From: Zunongwangia atlantica 22II14-10F7
Lineage (GTDB): Bacteria; Bacteroidota; Bacteroidia; Flavobacteriales; Flavobacteriaceae
Assembly: GCF_002094855.1 (NCBI RefSeq)
Contig: NZ_ARYN01000010.1
Span: forward strand, 124,001 to 188,000
Length of the DNA stretch: 64,000 bases
Reading direction: 5' to 3'
Part shown: positions 43,749 to 52,638 of the stretch, piece after piece
How positions within the stretch are numbered: the first letter of the stretch is position 1
Layout of the letters: each line of letters opens with the position of its first letter
Notes under the pieces: model-generated
What the model was told of the DNA's origin: nothing
Databases searched by the model: none
The model's input: the letters and a program-made list of their open reading frames with translations, nothing else
Translations under genes and position numbers: made by a program

Positions 43749-45410
43749 ATGAAAACTAGAAAACCCTACTCAGCAGCAGTATTAGCAACATTTTCTCTCC
43801 TCCTTTTCTCCTGTAAAACGCAGCAAACGGTTCAAACTTCTCAGCCAGAGAATCAGCCGGAAGTTGTAGAAACGCAAATTCCTAAAGAAGATAAAGAAAC
43901 TGAAGTTGACACCACAATACCTGCTGAAGTTAGCCCGGAAGAATTACCAAAAAAAGTTGAGGTAGAAGAAGAAATTTTAAAAAGCGAACCACCAATCGAT
44001 GTAGCCGAATTTCGTGCGGCATGGATTGCAACTGTAGCCAATATTAACTGGCCGTCACGCTCTGGTTTGTCAACCGCTCAGCAACAAAGTGAAGCCATAA
44101 AATTGTTAGATTTTTTAGCGAATCATAACTATAATGCGGTGATCTTTCAGGTGCGTCCGCAGGCCGATGCTTTGTATCAAAGCGATATAGAATCCTGGTC
44201 TTATTACATCACCGGGCAGCAGGGAAAAGCGCCACAACCTTTTTACGATCCACTAACTTTTTGGATCAACGAAGCACATAAACGAGGGATGGAACTGCAT
44301 GTTTGGTTAAACCCGTATCGGGCGTATCACACCACCGGTGGCGAAATTAGCGAAGCTTCCGTAGTGAAAGAAAATCCAGAGATGGTGGTAAAACTTCAAA
44401 ACGGAATGTACTGGATGGATCCTGCTCGTAAAGATGTTCAGGATCGTACGGCAGCAGTTGTCGAAGATTTGGTACAAAGATATGATGTAGATGGAATTCA
44501 TTTCGACGATTATTTTTATCCTTACGATTCTTATAATGGCGGTAAAGATTTCCCAGACGATCAAAGCTGGAATAGCTATAAAGCTGAAGGTGGAAAATTG
44601 AGCAGGGGAGACTGGCGTCGTAAAAACGTAGATGATTTTATCGAACGTGTGGCGAAATTGGTTAAAAAAGAGAAGGATTTTGTGAAATTCGGGATTAGTC
44701 CGTTTGGGATTTGGCGTCCCGGTTATCCGCAATCTATCGCCGGTTACGATCAATACGAAAAGTTATACGCCGACGCTAAAAAATGGCTAAACGAAGGCTG
44801 GGTAGATTATCTAACGCCACAGTTGTATTGGAAGACCGATCAAACTCCGCAAAGTTTCCCGGTTTTATTAAACTGGTGGGAAGAAGAAAATACTAAAAAC
44901 CGACATGTTTGGCCGGGAATTAATGCCGGTTTGATCGAAGAAGAAGGTTACGAAAATGAATTGTTCAATCAGATTTTAATCACTCGCGGAATGTTAGCTA
45001 AAGATCCCGGGGCTGTATTGTGGAATCTTAAAGCGTTGATGAACGATAAAGAAGCTGAAAAAGCTTTAGCCGAAAACTATTTCAGAAAACCGGCTTTGGT
45101 GCCACCAAGCCCTTGGATGGATAATAAAGCACCAAAATCACCTGAAGTTTCAACTAATCTTGATGGAAATACGCTACGAATCTCTTGGGAACATCCAAGT
45201 GAAAATGATGTTTTTAGATGGGTGTTATATTTTCAGTACGAAGGCAGTAAATGGGATTTTAAGATTCTGAATAACGATCAGCTTTCTGAGCTTAAAACCA
45301 CGCTTTCTTACTTGGTTGGAGAAAAGAAGGTGAAATTATCGAAAATCGGGATTACAGCGGTAGATCGCACCGGGAATCAAAGTGATTTTAAAGAAATTAT
45401 TCTGGAATAA
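43749..45410 (+). CDS. GHL10/DUF187 (YddW/DigH-like) glycoside hydrolase, lipoprotein
   Basis: From ATG 43749 (MKTRKPYSAAVL) the product is 553 residues. It has a lipobox (LLLFSC), an acidic Glu/Pro-rich linker (about 25-80), then a TIM-barrel catalytic domain (about 85-400) with FRAAWIATVANINWPS, HVWLNPYRAY and GIHFDDYFYPY. A fibronectin-like C-terminal domain follows. E. coli DigH (formerly YddW) of this family cleaves denuded peptidoglycan glycan strands, which fits the locus. The epimerase gene follows after 9 bases. Confidence 0.85.
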   Translation: MKTRKPYSAAVLATFSLLLFSCKTQQTVQTSQPENQPEVVETQIPKEDKETEVDTTIPAEVSPEELPKKVEVEEEILKSEPPIDVAEFRAAWIATVANINWPSRSGLSTAQQQSEAIKLLDFLANHNYNAVIFQVRPQADALYQSDIESWSYYITGQQGKAPQPFYDPLTFWINEAHKRGMELHVWLNPYRAYHTTGGEISEASVVKENPEMVVKLQNGMYWMDPARKDVQDRTAAVVEDLVQRYDVDGIHFDDYFYPYDSYNGGKDFPDDQSWNSYKAEGGKLSRGDWRRKNVDDFIERVAKLVKKEKDFVKFGISPFGIWRPGYPQSIAGYDQYEKLYADAKKWLNEGWVDYLTPQLYWKTDQTPQSFPVLLNWWEEENTKNRHVWPGINAGLIEEEGYENELFNQILITRGMLAKDPGAVLWNLKALMNDKEAEKALAENYFRKPALVPPSPWMDNKAPKSPEVSTNLDGNTLRISWEHPSENDVFRWVLYFQYEGSKWDFKILNNDQLSELKTTLSYLVGEKKVKLSKIGITAVDRTGNQSDFKEIILE

Positions 45411-45419
45411 ATCGATAAA

Positions 45420-46439
45420 ATGAAGATCGAATATCACCAATATCAGCTGCAGTTAAAGGATACCTTTAGGATTAGTCATGCTTCGCGTGATGTGCAGCCA
45501 AGTTTGGTGGTTTCTGTATCTCATAATGGTTTTACCGGTTTTGGCGAAGCAGCCGCAACTTCGTATTATGGAGTAACGGTAGAAGGGATGATCGAGTCGT
45601 TGAAAAAAGTAGAGAATATCGTCGAAAATCATATTGAAGAACCTCCCGAAGTGATCTGGGAAAAGCTTTATCCTGAATTAAGGACTGAAACTTTCGCTCT
45701 TTGTGCTTTAGACATGGCCTTGCACGATCTCTATGGAAAAAGAAAGCAAAAACCGCTCTATAAATTGTGGAATTTGGATCCTTCTGAAGCGCCTCAAACC
45801 AGTTACACGATAGGAATTGCTTCAACAGAAGAAATGATTCGTAAGATTAAGGATTTTCCGTGGCCGTTATATAAGATCAAGTTAGGAACAGATCATGATA
45901 TCGAAATTATAAAAGAGCTTCGAAAACATACAAATTCTGTTTTTAGGATCGATGCGAATGTAGCGTGGAATGCAAAACAAGCGATCGAAAACAGCCATAT
46001 TTTAAAAGAACTAAATGTTGAATTTTTAGAGCAGCCGCTTCCGGTAGATGATCTTGATGGTCAAAAAATACTTTATGAAAAATCAGGTTTACCGGTGATT
46101 GCCGACGAAAGTTGCATTGTAGAAAGCGATGTTGAAAAGTGTACCGATCGTTTTCATGGTGTAAATATAAAACTCACCAAATGTGGCGGAATTACCCCGG
46201 CATTACGAATGATCGCAAAAGCAAAATCTCTTGGTTTAAAAACGATGGTGGGATGTATGACCGAATCGACCGTTGGGATTTCGGCGATTGCACAACTTGC
46301 TCCTATGCTCGATTTTGTAGATATGGACGGTGCTTTGTTGTTGAAAAATGATACTTCAACCGGAGTGAAAATTACTTCAGAAAAAGTGATTTATCCTACA
46401 GAAAATGGTACCGGTGTAAAATTGTTTAAATTTGAATAA
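45420..46439 (+). CDS. L-Ala-D/L-Glu (dipeptide) epimerase
   Basis: This 339-residue enolase-superfamily enzyme carries the two catalytic lysines in YKIKLG and NIKLTKCGG. Its metal ligands lie in RIDANVAW, LEQPLP and ADESC, and the dipeptide-epimerase motif is DMDGALLLKND. Such enzymes (YcjG, YkfB) convert L-Ala-D-Glu from murein peptides to L-Ala-L-Glu for further hydrolysis. It starts 9 bases after the glycosidase and precedes the NlpC/P60 peptidase, consistent with stepwise degradation of murein peptides. No signal peptide is seen, so it is cytoplasmic. Confidence 0.93.
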   Translation: MKIEYHQYQLQLKDTFRISHASRDVQPSLVVSVSHNGFTGFGEAAATSYYGVTVEGMIESLKKVENIVENHIEEPPEVIWEKLYPELRTETFALCALDMALHDLYGKRKQKPLYKLWNLDPSEAPQTSYTIGIASTEEMIRKIKDFPWPLYKIKLGTDHDIEIIKELRKHTNSVFRIDANVAWNAKQAIENSHILKELNVEFLEQPLPVDDLDGQKILYEKSGLPVIADESCIVESDVEKCTDRFHGVNIKLTKCGGITPALRMIAKAKSLGLKTMVGCMTESTVGISAIAQLAPMLDFVDMDGALLLKNDTSTGVKITSEKVIYPTENGTGVKLFKFE

Positions 46440-46440
46440 T

Positions 46441-46495
46441 ACGTCATCCTGAACCTGTCCGGCCGGCAGGCGGGCTTGATTCAGGATCTCATCCT
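46441..46495. repeat. Dispersed repeat fragment with GC-rich module
   Basis: TGAACCTG...CTTGATTCAGGATCTCAT resembles half of the 155-bp repeat (22644, 59452), but a GC-rich block containing GCCGGCAGGCGGG is inserted in its loop. The same block, inverted, occurs at about 48151-48164 in another repeat. Confidence 0.6.
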
Positions 46496-46539
46496 ATAGG
46501 GTTTGAGATTTAGTATTGAATTGATTAATGATATTTAAA

Positions 46540-47748
46540 ATGAAGATAAAAAAATATAGTTTTTGGACATTGGCTTTAACCGCGGTTTTGCTAAGCTGTA
46601 ATGAAAAAACGGAAACAGCTTCCGAAGAAAAGAACGAAGCGCAAGTTATTATCGATAGTTTAGAAAATGTTTATGCACCTGATGGCAGAGTGGCGTTATT
46701 CGATTTTGAAGCTGAAAAAAATGCTGATGGGTTTACGATCGAAGGCGAAACCAATATGCCTGAAGCTGCTGAAGATTTAGAAAAAACACTCAATCAAAAA
46801 GGAATAAAATTCACGTCGAATATCGAAACTTTACCTGATGCTGAAGGTTTAGAAGATCAAACGATGGGAGTAATCAAAATTTCAGTAGCGAATCTTCGTG
46901 AAGAACCACGCCATGCTTCGCAGTTAGTGACACAAGCTACTTTGGGGATGCCGGTGAAAGTTTATAAAAAGGAGGGAAGTTGGTATTATATTCAGTCGCC
47001 AGATGGTTACCTAGCCTGGGTAGATTACGGTGGTATTCAGAATATGACCAAAGAAGCGTTTTCTGACTGGAAATCTAAAGAAAAGTTGATCTATTTAAAT
47101 CCCTATGGAAAATCGCTAAAATCGGCTAAAAATGATGCTGAGGTGGTTTCAGATCTTGTTGCCGGTAATATTTTAGAACTTACTGCTGAAAACGGAAATT
47201 TCTACGAGATTTCTTATCCCGATGGCCGGACTGCTTATGTTCCAAAATCTGACGCAAAACCTTATAAAACCTGGTTAGCCGATTTAGAAGTGGATGGAGA
47301 ATCGCTAATTTCAACAGGTGAAAAATTAATGGGGTTACCATATTTATGGGGAGGAACTTCGCCAAAAGGAGTAGATTGTAGTGGTTTTACCAAAACAGTT
47401 TACTTTTTAAACGGAATGGTGATTCCGCGTGATGCTTCACAACAGGTACACACCGGAGTTTTAGTGGATTCTACTAGGAACTTTGAAAATCTTGTTGCCG
47501 GAGATTTATTATTCTTCGGAAGACCAGCTACAGATTCTACAAAAGAGCGAGTTGTTCATGTTGGAATGTGGATTGGCGATCAAAAATTTATTCATTCGAT
47601 GGGTGATGTGCACATAAGCACGATGGACACCACCGCTGAAGATTTCGACGAATACAACTATAATCGTTACCTGCGATCTAAACGAATCTTAAACGAAAAA
47701 GACAAAGGATTACAGTATTTAAAAGAACAGGATATTTTTACGGAGTAG
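46540..47748 (+). CDS. NlpC/P60 (C40) cell-wall peptidase with SH3 domain, lipoprotein
   Basis: From ATG 46540 (MKIKKYSFW) this is 402 residues. A lipobox (LLSC) is followed by an unassigned region (about 25-110), an SH3-like domain (about 115-180, ISVANLREEPRHASQ) and a second SH3-like repeat. The NlpC/P60 domain has catalytic Cys in YLWGGTSPKGVDCSGF and His in VVHVGMWIGD. The layout matches YkfC/dipeptidyl-peptidase VI, which cut gamma-D-Glu-diaminoacid bonds in murein peptides. It is lipid-anchored, so it acts outside the cytoplasm, unlike the epimerase. Confidence 0.92.
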   Translation: MKIKKYSFWTLALTAVLLSCNEKTETASEEKNEAQVIIDSLENVYAPDGRVALFDFEAEKNADGFTIEGETNMPEAAEDLEKTLNQKGIKFTSNIETLPDAEGLEDQTMGVIKISVANLREEPRHASQLVTQATLGMPVKVYKKEGSWYYIQSPDGYLAWVDYGGIQNMTKEAFSDWKSKEKLIYLNPYGKSLKSAKNDAEVVSDLVAGNILELTAENGNFYEISYPDGRTAYVPKSDAKPYKTWLADLEVDGESLISTGEKLMGLPYLWGGTSPKGVDCSGFTKTVYFLNGMVIPRDASQQVHTGVLVDSTRNFENLVAGDLLFFGRPATDSTKERVVHVGMWIGDQKFIHSMGDVHISTMDTTAEDFDEYNYNRYLRSKRILNEKDKGLQYLKEQDIFTE

Positions 47749-47840
47749 ATTTTTAGTTGACGGTTTACAGTTTACAGCTTTTAGCAGTATTGATGCTGAG
47801 ATTGTATAAATTTGACTTCTGATTTTTTGTCAACAGCGAT

Positions 47841-47952
47841 TTGTCATTTCGACTGGAGCGGAGCGAAACGGAGAAATCTCAATCTTATTTACGTTTCGAA
47901 ACAGATCTCTCCACTACGCCTGCTTGTGGGCTAGGCTTGGTCGAGATGACGA
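47841..47952. repeat. GTCATTTCGA-type inverted-repeat element, copy 1
   Basis: TTTGTCATTTCGACTGG at the left and GGTCGAGATGACGAAA at the right are inverted ends. AGAAATCTC and AGATCTCTCC in the middle can also pair. Similar elements are widespread in Flavobacteriia. Confidence 0.65.
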
Positions 47953-48072
47953 AAAGTTTACAGTGAACAGTTTTTATTTGTTAGCGATCAGCGGTCAGCT
48001 TTCTGCAAAAATTAACTTCTAAATTATATAATCTTGACTCCTGATTTTTGGTCTTTTTTATTTGCAGTTATT

Positions 48073-48182
48073 TGTCATTTCGAGCGTAATGAAATGGAGT
48101 CGAGAAATCTCAATTGATAAAATAGATTTCTCCGTTTCGCTACGCTTCACCCGCCTGCCGGCTGGCAGGATCGAAATGACAA
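48073..48182. repeat. GTCATTTCGA-type inverted-repeat element, copy 2
   Basis: TTGTCATTTCGA and TCGAAATGACAA form perfect inverted ends with an internal GAGAAATCT/AGATTTCTC pair. A GC-rich CCGCCTGCCGGC block lies near its right arm. It splits a TA-rich unit that is continuous at 60857-60975. Confidence 0.7.
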
Positions 48183-48407
48183 GCGCTACAAAATCCTTAC
48201 TCCTGATTCTGGTGTCTATTTTCTAGACTCTATATTCTAATAGCGTAAGGGATCTAAATTCTAACTTCAATCCACTTCTCGATACACTTTTAGTTTCGTT
48301 ATCACTTCACTAAAATCACTCGAAGTGACAATATATTTTATTGAACATTAAGCGTTCAAAATAAATCTTACATCTAACAGCGAAGCGATCTAAATTCTAA
48401 CTTCTAA

Positions 48408-49352
48408 TTAAAGCGATTTTCGGTATAAATTATACAGAATTTTGATCTCGTCAGCATTTAAAATACCCTCTACGTTCTCTTTCTCCTGAAGGAAATGAAT
48501 TTGAAAGCTTTTGATCGCGGCATCTAGATCGTCGATGTTGTAACCTATAATTCTTAGTGCTTCTGCGATATTAAAATCGTCCGGGATTAGGTTGGGAAAT
48601 AAATACCTGTCCATTAAGGCAATTCGCCGTTTAAAAACAGGGTCGATATTATCGATTTTTAGCGGATTTTCTGTAAAAAACTCATGCTCATATTGTATGT
48701 TTTCGATACTATCTTCATCATACCAAATTCCGTAGCCTTCTTCAGCTAAACGTTTCCAAGGGAAATCGGCACTTGGATCTACTTTTCTTCCAGGAGCAAT
48801 ATCAAGATGTCCTATAAAGTTTTCCGCAGGGATCTTATAGTCCTCTTTTAATTGTTTTAAAACATCAAGCAGACTTGAAATTTGAGCTTCAGAAAAGACT
48901 TCTTTACCATTATTATCCAGTTCGATTCCAATAGAAGAAGAGTTAAGATCTGTAGTGTGTCCCCACTGGCCAATACCGCCATGCCATGCGCGATAATAAT
49001 TATTCAGCATATGAAAAACCTCGCCATCATCACCAATGACATAGTGTGAACTTACCGAAGTTCTTGGGATGGTAAATGTATTTAAGGTTTGAATTGTAGA
49101 ATCCTGTGCTGTATGGTGGATCACTACAAAATTTGGGCGTCGAAGATTAAAATTAGTAGTTCCCACAGGGTACTCACCAAAATTGAGTGCGGAATCAGTC
49201 TGGGTTTCCTCTAGTGGGAATCTACTAAGTTCTTTTGCATAGGCTTTCGCCTTCTTTTTATATACTTTGTTGGTAGTTCGGTAAGGGTTTGAAGAACATG
49301 AGATCATCAAACCCAAACCTCCTAAAATCAAAATTTTTCTAAAATATGTCAT
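48408..49352 (-). CDS. AmiD-type N-acetylmuramoyl-L-alanine amidase, lipoprotein
   Basis: The 314-residue protein has a lipobox (LMISC) and an Amidase_2 domain (about 65-215) with zinc ligands in VVIHHTAQ and GHLDIAPGRKVDPSADFPW. A helical C-terminal peptidoglycan-binding-like domain (about 235-312) completes it. This is the layout of E. coli AmiD, the outer-membrane amidase that releases peptides from MurNAc, including anhydro forms. It is last in the run ROK > nagB > amidase, 45 bases after nagB. Confidence 0.92.
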   Translation of the reverse strand: MTYFRKILILGGLGLMISCSSNPYRTTNKVYKKKAKAYAKELSRFPLEETQTDSALNFGEYPVGTTNFNLRRPNFVVIHHTAQDSTIQTLNTFTIPRTSVSSHYVIGDDGEVFHMLNNYYRAWHGGIGQWGHTTDLNSSSIGIELDNNGKEVFSEAQISSLLDVLKQLKEDYKIPAENFIGHLDIAPGRKVDPSADFPWKRLAEEGYGIWYDEDSIENIQYEHEFFTENPLKIDNIDPVFKRRIALMDRYLFPNLIPDDFNIAEALRIIGYNIDDLDAAIKSFQIHFLQEKENVEGILNADEIKILYNLYRKSL

Positions 49353-49397
49353 CGTAACAGTTTGTTACCAAAATACGGAATCTTGGTTAAAACTGTA

Positions 49398-51317
49398 CTA
49401 GAATTTCCAACGAACAAAGGCTTCTATCGCCTCGTAATTTGCAAGTCCTAAGTTATGGTAAGACATTGCGGTTTCGCTGTTTCTTTCTTCGGCACGTACC
49501 CAGAATTCACGTTCGTCGTCACCAGGGAATACCGGAGTGTCTTTTTGTGATTGGTGTTTAAAGATCGCTTCACGTTTTCTAGCCACTTCTTGTGGAGAAA
49601 GCGGAACGGCCATTTCGATATCGTGGATATCAAATTCTTGCCATGCACCGCGATACATCCATAACCAACAGTCTTTTGTCCATTCTTCGGTTTCGCGAAG
49701 ACGTTTCATCGCTTCAATAATTATATTGAAACATACAATATGAGTACCATGTGGATCTGCAAAATCACCAGCAGCAAAGATTTGATGAGGTTTTACTTTT
49801 TGAAGTAATTCCATCGTAATTTTCACGTCTTCTTCAGTCACAGGGCTTTTTACTTTTTTACCAGTTTCGTAGAATGGTAAAGCCATAAAATGAATATTAT
49901 CATCTACTAAGCCTGCATAACGAGCACCAGCGATCGCTTCAGTTTTTCTAATAAAACCTTTTACGTCCATGATCTCACGAAGATCAATATCATTTGGACG
50001 CTTTTCAGTAATAAACTTATTGAAGTTATCGTAGATCTCTTCTAGTTTGCTGGTATCTTCACCAATACTTCTATTAAAATCGATCGCAAACTCAACATAA
50101 CGCAATACATCGGTATCCCAAACTGCGGTATTTCCAGAAGTTTGATAAGCCACATGTACATCATGTCCCTGGTCTACCAATCTAATAAAAGTACCTCCCA
50201 TAGAAATTACATCGTCATCTGGGTGTGGGCTAAAGATAATCGAACGTTTTTTAGCAGGTTCAGCACGTTCTGGACGTTGCGTATCATCTGCGTTTGGTTT
50301 TCCACCTGGCCAACCGGTAATCGTATGTTGTAATTGATTAAATACGTCGATATTAATATTGTAAGCAGGCCCTTTTTCTGTAGCCAGCTGCGCCATACCG
50401 TGGCTGTTGTAATCTTCGTCAGTTAACTTCAAAATTGGTTTCCCAACTTCATTTGATAACCAGATTACAGCTTTCTTAATTTGATCTTTATCCCAGCTAC
50501 AATCTTTTACTAACCATGGAGTGTCGAATCTTGTTAATTCTGAAGCTGCATCTTCATCCAAAATAAACTCTACATGATCGTTTAATTGAAGATAAGTTGC
50601 TGGTACGCTTCCAGAGATTTCACCTTCAACAGCCTTTTTAATGATTGGAGCTTTCTTTTTGCTCCAGGCCATTAAAATAATTTCGCGAGCTTTAAAGATG
50701 GTACCAATTCCCATAGTTATGGCTTTGGTAGGAACGTTTTCTTTACCACCAAAATCACGAGAAGCATCACGTCTTGTAAGATCATCCAAGGTTACTAAAC
50801 GTGTACCACTGTTAGGAGCAGAACCAGGTTCGTTAAAACCAATATGTCCTGTTCTACCAATACCAAGCACTTGAAGGTCTAAACCACCAACTTCAGTAAT
50901 TTTCTCTTCGTATTTAAGGCAGAAATCTGCAATATCTTCTTTGGCAAGTGTCCCATCTGGGATATTGATATTTTCTCTTGGAATATCCACATGGTTAAAC
51001 AGATTTTCGTCCATGAACTTTACGTAGCTCTGGTTCTCGTCTGGCTGCATTGGATAATATTCGTCCAGATTAAAGGTAATAACGTTCTTAAAGCTAAGCC
51101 CTTCTTCTTTATGAAGACGAATAAGTTCCTCATAAACTTTTACGGGAGTAGCTCCGGTTGCTAGACCTAAAACAGCTTTCTTCCCTTTTTCCTGTCTTTT
51201 TTTAATAATCTTAGCAATACGCTTTGCAACTTTTTTAGAAGCAGATAGCTCGTCTTTGTAAACTTTTACGGGGAGCTTCTCAAAACGTGTTTCTTCTAAG
51301 AGATTTAATCTGGCCAT
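49398..51317 (-). CDS. nagB: Glucosamine-6-phosphate deaminase fused to a LmbE/PIG-L-type domain
   Basis: Residues 1-265 are NagB, which converts GlcN-6-phosphate to fructose-6-phosphate and ammonia (LATGATPVK, NLDEYYPM at 83-90, GIGRTGHIGFNEPGS at 152-166). After a linker, residues about 355-639 form a LmbE/PIG-L de-N-acetylase-type domain with the metal motif SPHPDDD (363-369) and a later FADPHGTH. Bacteroidota NagB proteins often have this fusion. The second domain might remove the acetyl group from an amino sugar, because no NagA gene is in the window; that is untested. It starts 11 bases after the ROK gene. Confidence 0.93.
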   Translation of the reverse strand: MARLNLLEETRFEKLPVKVYKDELSASKKVAKRIAKIIKKRQEKGKKAVLGLATGATPVKVYEELIRLHKEEGLSFKNVITFNLDEYYPMQPDENQSYVKFMDENLFNHVDIPRENINIPDGTLAKEDIADFCLKYEEKITEVGGLDLQVLGIGRTGHIGFNEPGSAPNSGTRLVTLDDLTRRDASRDFGGKENVPTKAITMGIGTIFKAREIILMAWSKKKAPIIKKAVEGEISGSVPATYLQLNDHVEFILDEDAASELTRFDTPWLVKDCSWDKDQIKKAVIWLSNEVGKPILKLTDEDYNSHGMAQLATEKGPAYNINIDVFNQLQHTITGWPGGKPNADDTQRPERAEPAKKRSIIFSPHPDDDVISMGGTFIRLVDQGHDVHVAYQTSGNTAVWDTDVLRYVEFAIDFNRSIGEDTSKLEEIYDNFNKFITEKRPNDIDLREIMDVKGFIRKTEAIAGARYAGLVDDNIHFMALPFYETGKKVKSPVTEEDVKITMELLQKVKPHQIFAAGDFADPHGTHIVCFNIIIEAMKRLRETEEWTKDCWLWMYRGAWQEFDIHDIEMAVPLSPQEVARKREAIFKHQSQKDTPVFPGDDEREFWVRAEERNSETAMSYHNLGLANYEAIEAFVRWKF

Positions 51318-51328
51318 GAGTATTTATT

Positions 51329-52600
51329 TTAACTTAAATGTGATTTAATCGTTGTAATTTGATTCTTGAAAATACTATCCATAACTGCAATCGTACCACC
51401 GTAAAGGCTCGAGTTATTTCCAAGATTCGATAATTCTATATTTGTTTTTTCCTTCAGCTGCATCATGCAATAAATATTCATAGATTGCTGAATAGGAGTA
51501 GTAATAAACTGTTTTGCTTTGGCGATTTTTCCTTCCAGCACAATAAGTTCTGGATTAAAGATCTGGATAAGAATAGCAATACCTTTACCAAGGCTCATTC
51601 CTATTTCAGAAAGGGAATTTATCGCAAATTGATCGCCTTTATTGGCCGCTTCAATAATTGTATCTGGCTCTAATTTCTCTAAATCTTCCTGGCTAAGATT
51701 GTTTAAAATAGAGGTTTGGCCTTCTTTAAGTCCTTCTTTTACCTTTCTAACAAGAGCAAGTCCAGAAGCTTCGGTTTCTAAACAACCTCTTTTTCCGCAG
51801 TGACATAAAATTCCGTCTTCTACCATAGGAATATGACCAAATTCACCCGCAAAACCAGAAACTCCAGAATGAATTTTACCACCCATAATAATACCTAAAC
51901 CTACACCCCAATCCATAGAGATTACCAGCACATTTTGTTTTTCTTTAGCTAGGCCAAAATGAAACTCGGCTAAAGATGCACTCTTGGCATCATTTAAAAT
52001 AGCTACCGGTTTTTGAAACTTATCTTCAAATTTATCCCTAAGCGAAGCAGGATCCTGTTCGGTTAAATAATAGGTGAAGTTTTTTCCTTCTTCTGAAGAT
52101 ACAAGACCAGGCATACTAATGCCTACGCCCATGATTTTATTATGATCTATTTCTGAAGCTTTTAAAAACTCTTCAGAAAAGTCGTATAAAAGATCTACAA
52201 TATTGGAGTTGGTAGAAATCTGTGTTTCCAGGATTTCTTCTTTTACAATACTGTGATTATTATCTATAAGTGCCAGTTTTATCTTGAAGCGCTCTATATG
52301 TATGCTTAATACAAAAAAGGAATGTTCTTTTAAACCATAAAGATCTGGTTTACGGCCACCTTCAGATTTTCCACGTCCTTTTTTTATAACCATACCATCT
52401 TCCAGTAATTGGTTGATAAGGGCCATAGAAGTAGGAAGACTTATACCAAATTTTGTACAAATTTCAGCATTAGAGGTGTCACCATTAAGAAACATATGTT
52501 TTATGATTCTTGTTTTTTGATGAACCTTTTTGCGTTCAACATTGCTCATTTCTTCGAGTTGAGCATCTTCTATTAGAAAATCCTGTAAATTTAGACTCAT
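51329..52600 (-). CDS. ROK-family protein with N-terminal HTH (NagC/Mlc-like regulator)
   Basis: From ATG 52600 (MSLNLQDFL) the product is 423 residues. A winged helix-turn-helix (about 25-90) is followed by a ROK domain with GVGISMPGLV, the Asp-containing ILNDAKSASLAEF, and the zinc motif CHCGKRGCLE, plus the structural His of GHIPM. ROK proteins are repressors (NagC, Mlc) or sugar kinases. The HTH argues for repression, while the retained Asp leaves kinase activity open. The TTG at 52618 is rejected as start. A near-perfect 14-bp inverted repeat lies 39-70 bases upstream. Confidence 0.9.
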   Translation of the reverse strand: MSLNLQDFLIEDAQLEEMSNVERKKVHQKTRIIKHMFLNGDTSNAEICTKFGISLPTSMALINQLLEDGMVIKKGRGKSEGGRKPDLYGLKEHSFFVLSIHIERFKIKLALIDNNHSIVKEEILETQISTNSNIVDLLYDFSEEFLKASEIDHNKIMGVGISMPGLVSSEEGKNFTYYLTEQDPASLRDKFEDKFQKPVAILNDAKSASLAEFHFGLAKEKQNVLVISMDWGVGLGIIMGGKIHSGVSGFAGEFGHIPMVEDGILCHCGKRGCLETEASGLALVRKVKEGLKEGQTSILNNLSQEDLEKLEPDTIIEAANKGDQFAINSLSEIGMSLGKGIAILIQIFNPELIVLEGKIAKAKQFITTPIQQSMNIYCMMQLKEKTNIELSNLGNNSSLYGGTIAVMDSIFKNQITTIKSHLS

Positions 52601-52638
52601 ACATGTCGGAAAATGCAAGGCTTTAAGCCTTTTGTTAA

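Larger units (their letters stand above)
47749..48407. repeat. Mosaic of dispersed intergenic repeats (659 bp, no gene)
   Basis: The gap contains at least three repeat types. Two GTCATTTCGA...CGA(G/A)ATGAC elements lie at 47841-47952 and 48073-48182. A TA-rich unit at about 47983-48265, interrupted by the second of these, recurs uninterrupted and inverted at 60857-60975. A short CACTTCGAG-type unit lies near 48280-48330. No coding frame is convincing. Confidence 0.75.

Noticed and set aside
47749-48407. CRISPR-like array in the 659-bp repeat-rich gap
   Set aside because: The repeats differ in length and orientation and have no regular unit and spacer structure; they are dispersed elements.
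52601-52618. Extended ROK start at TTG 52618
   Set aside because: Six residues without family match; the in-frame ATG at 52600 is better.
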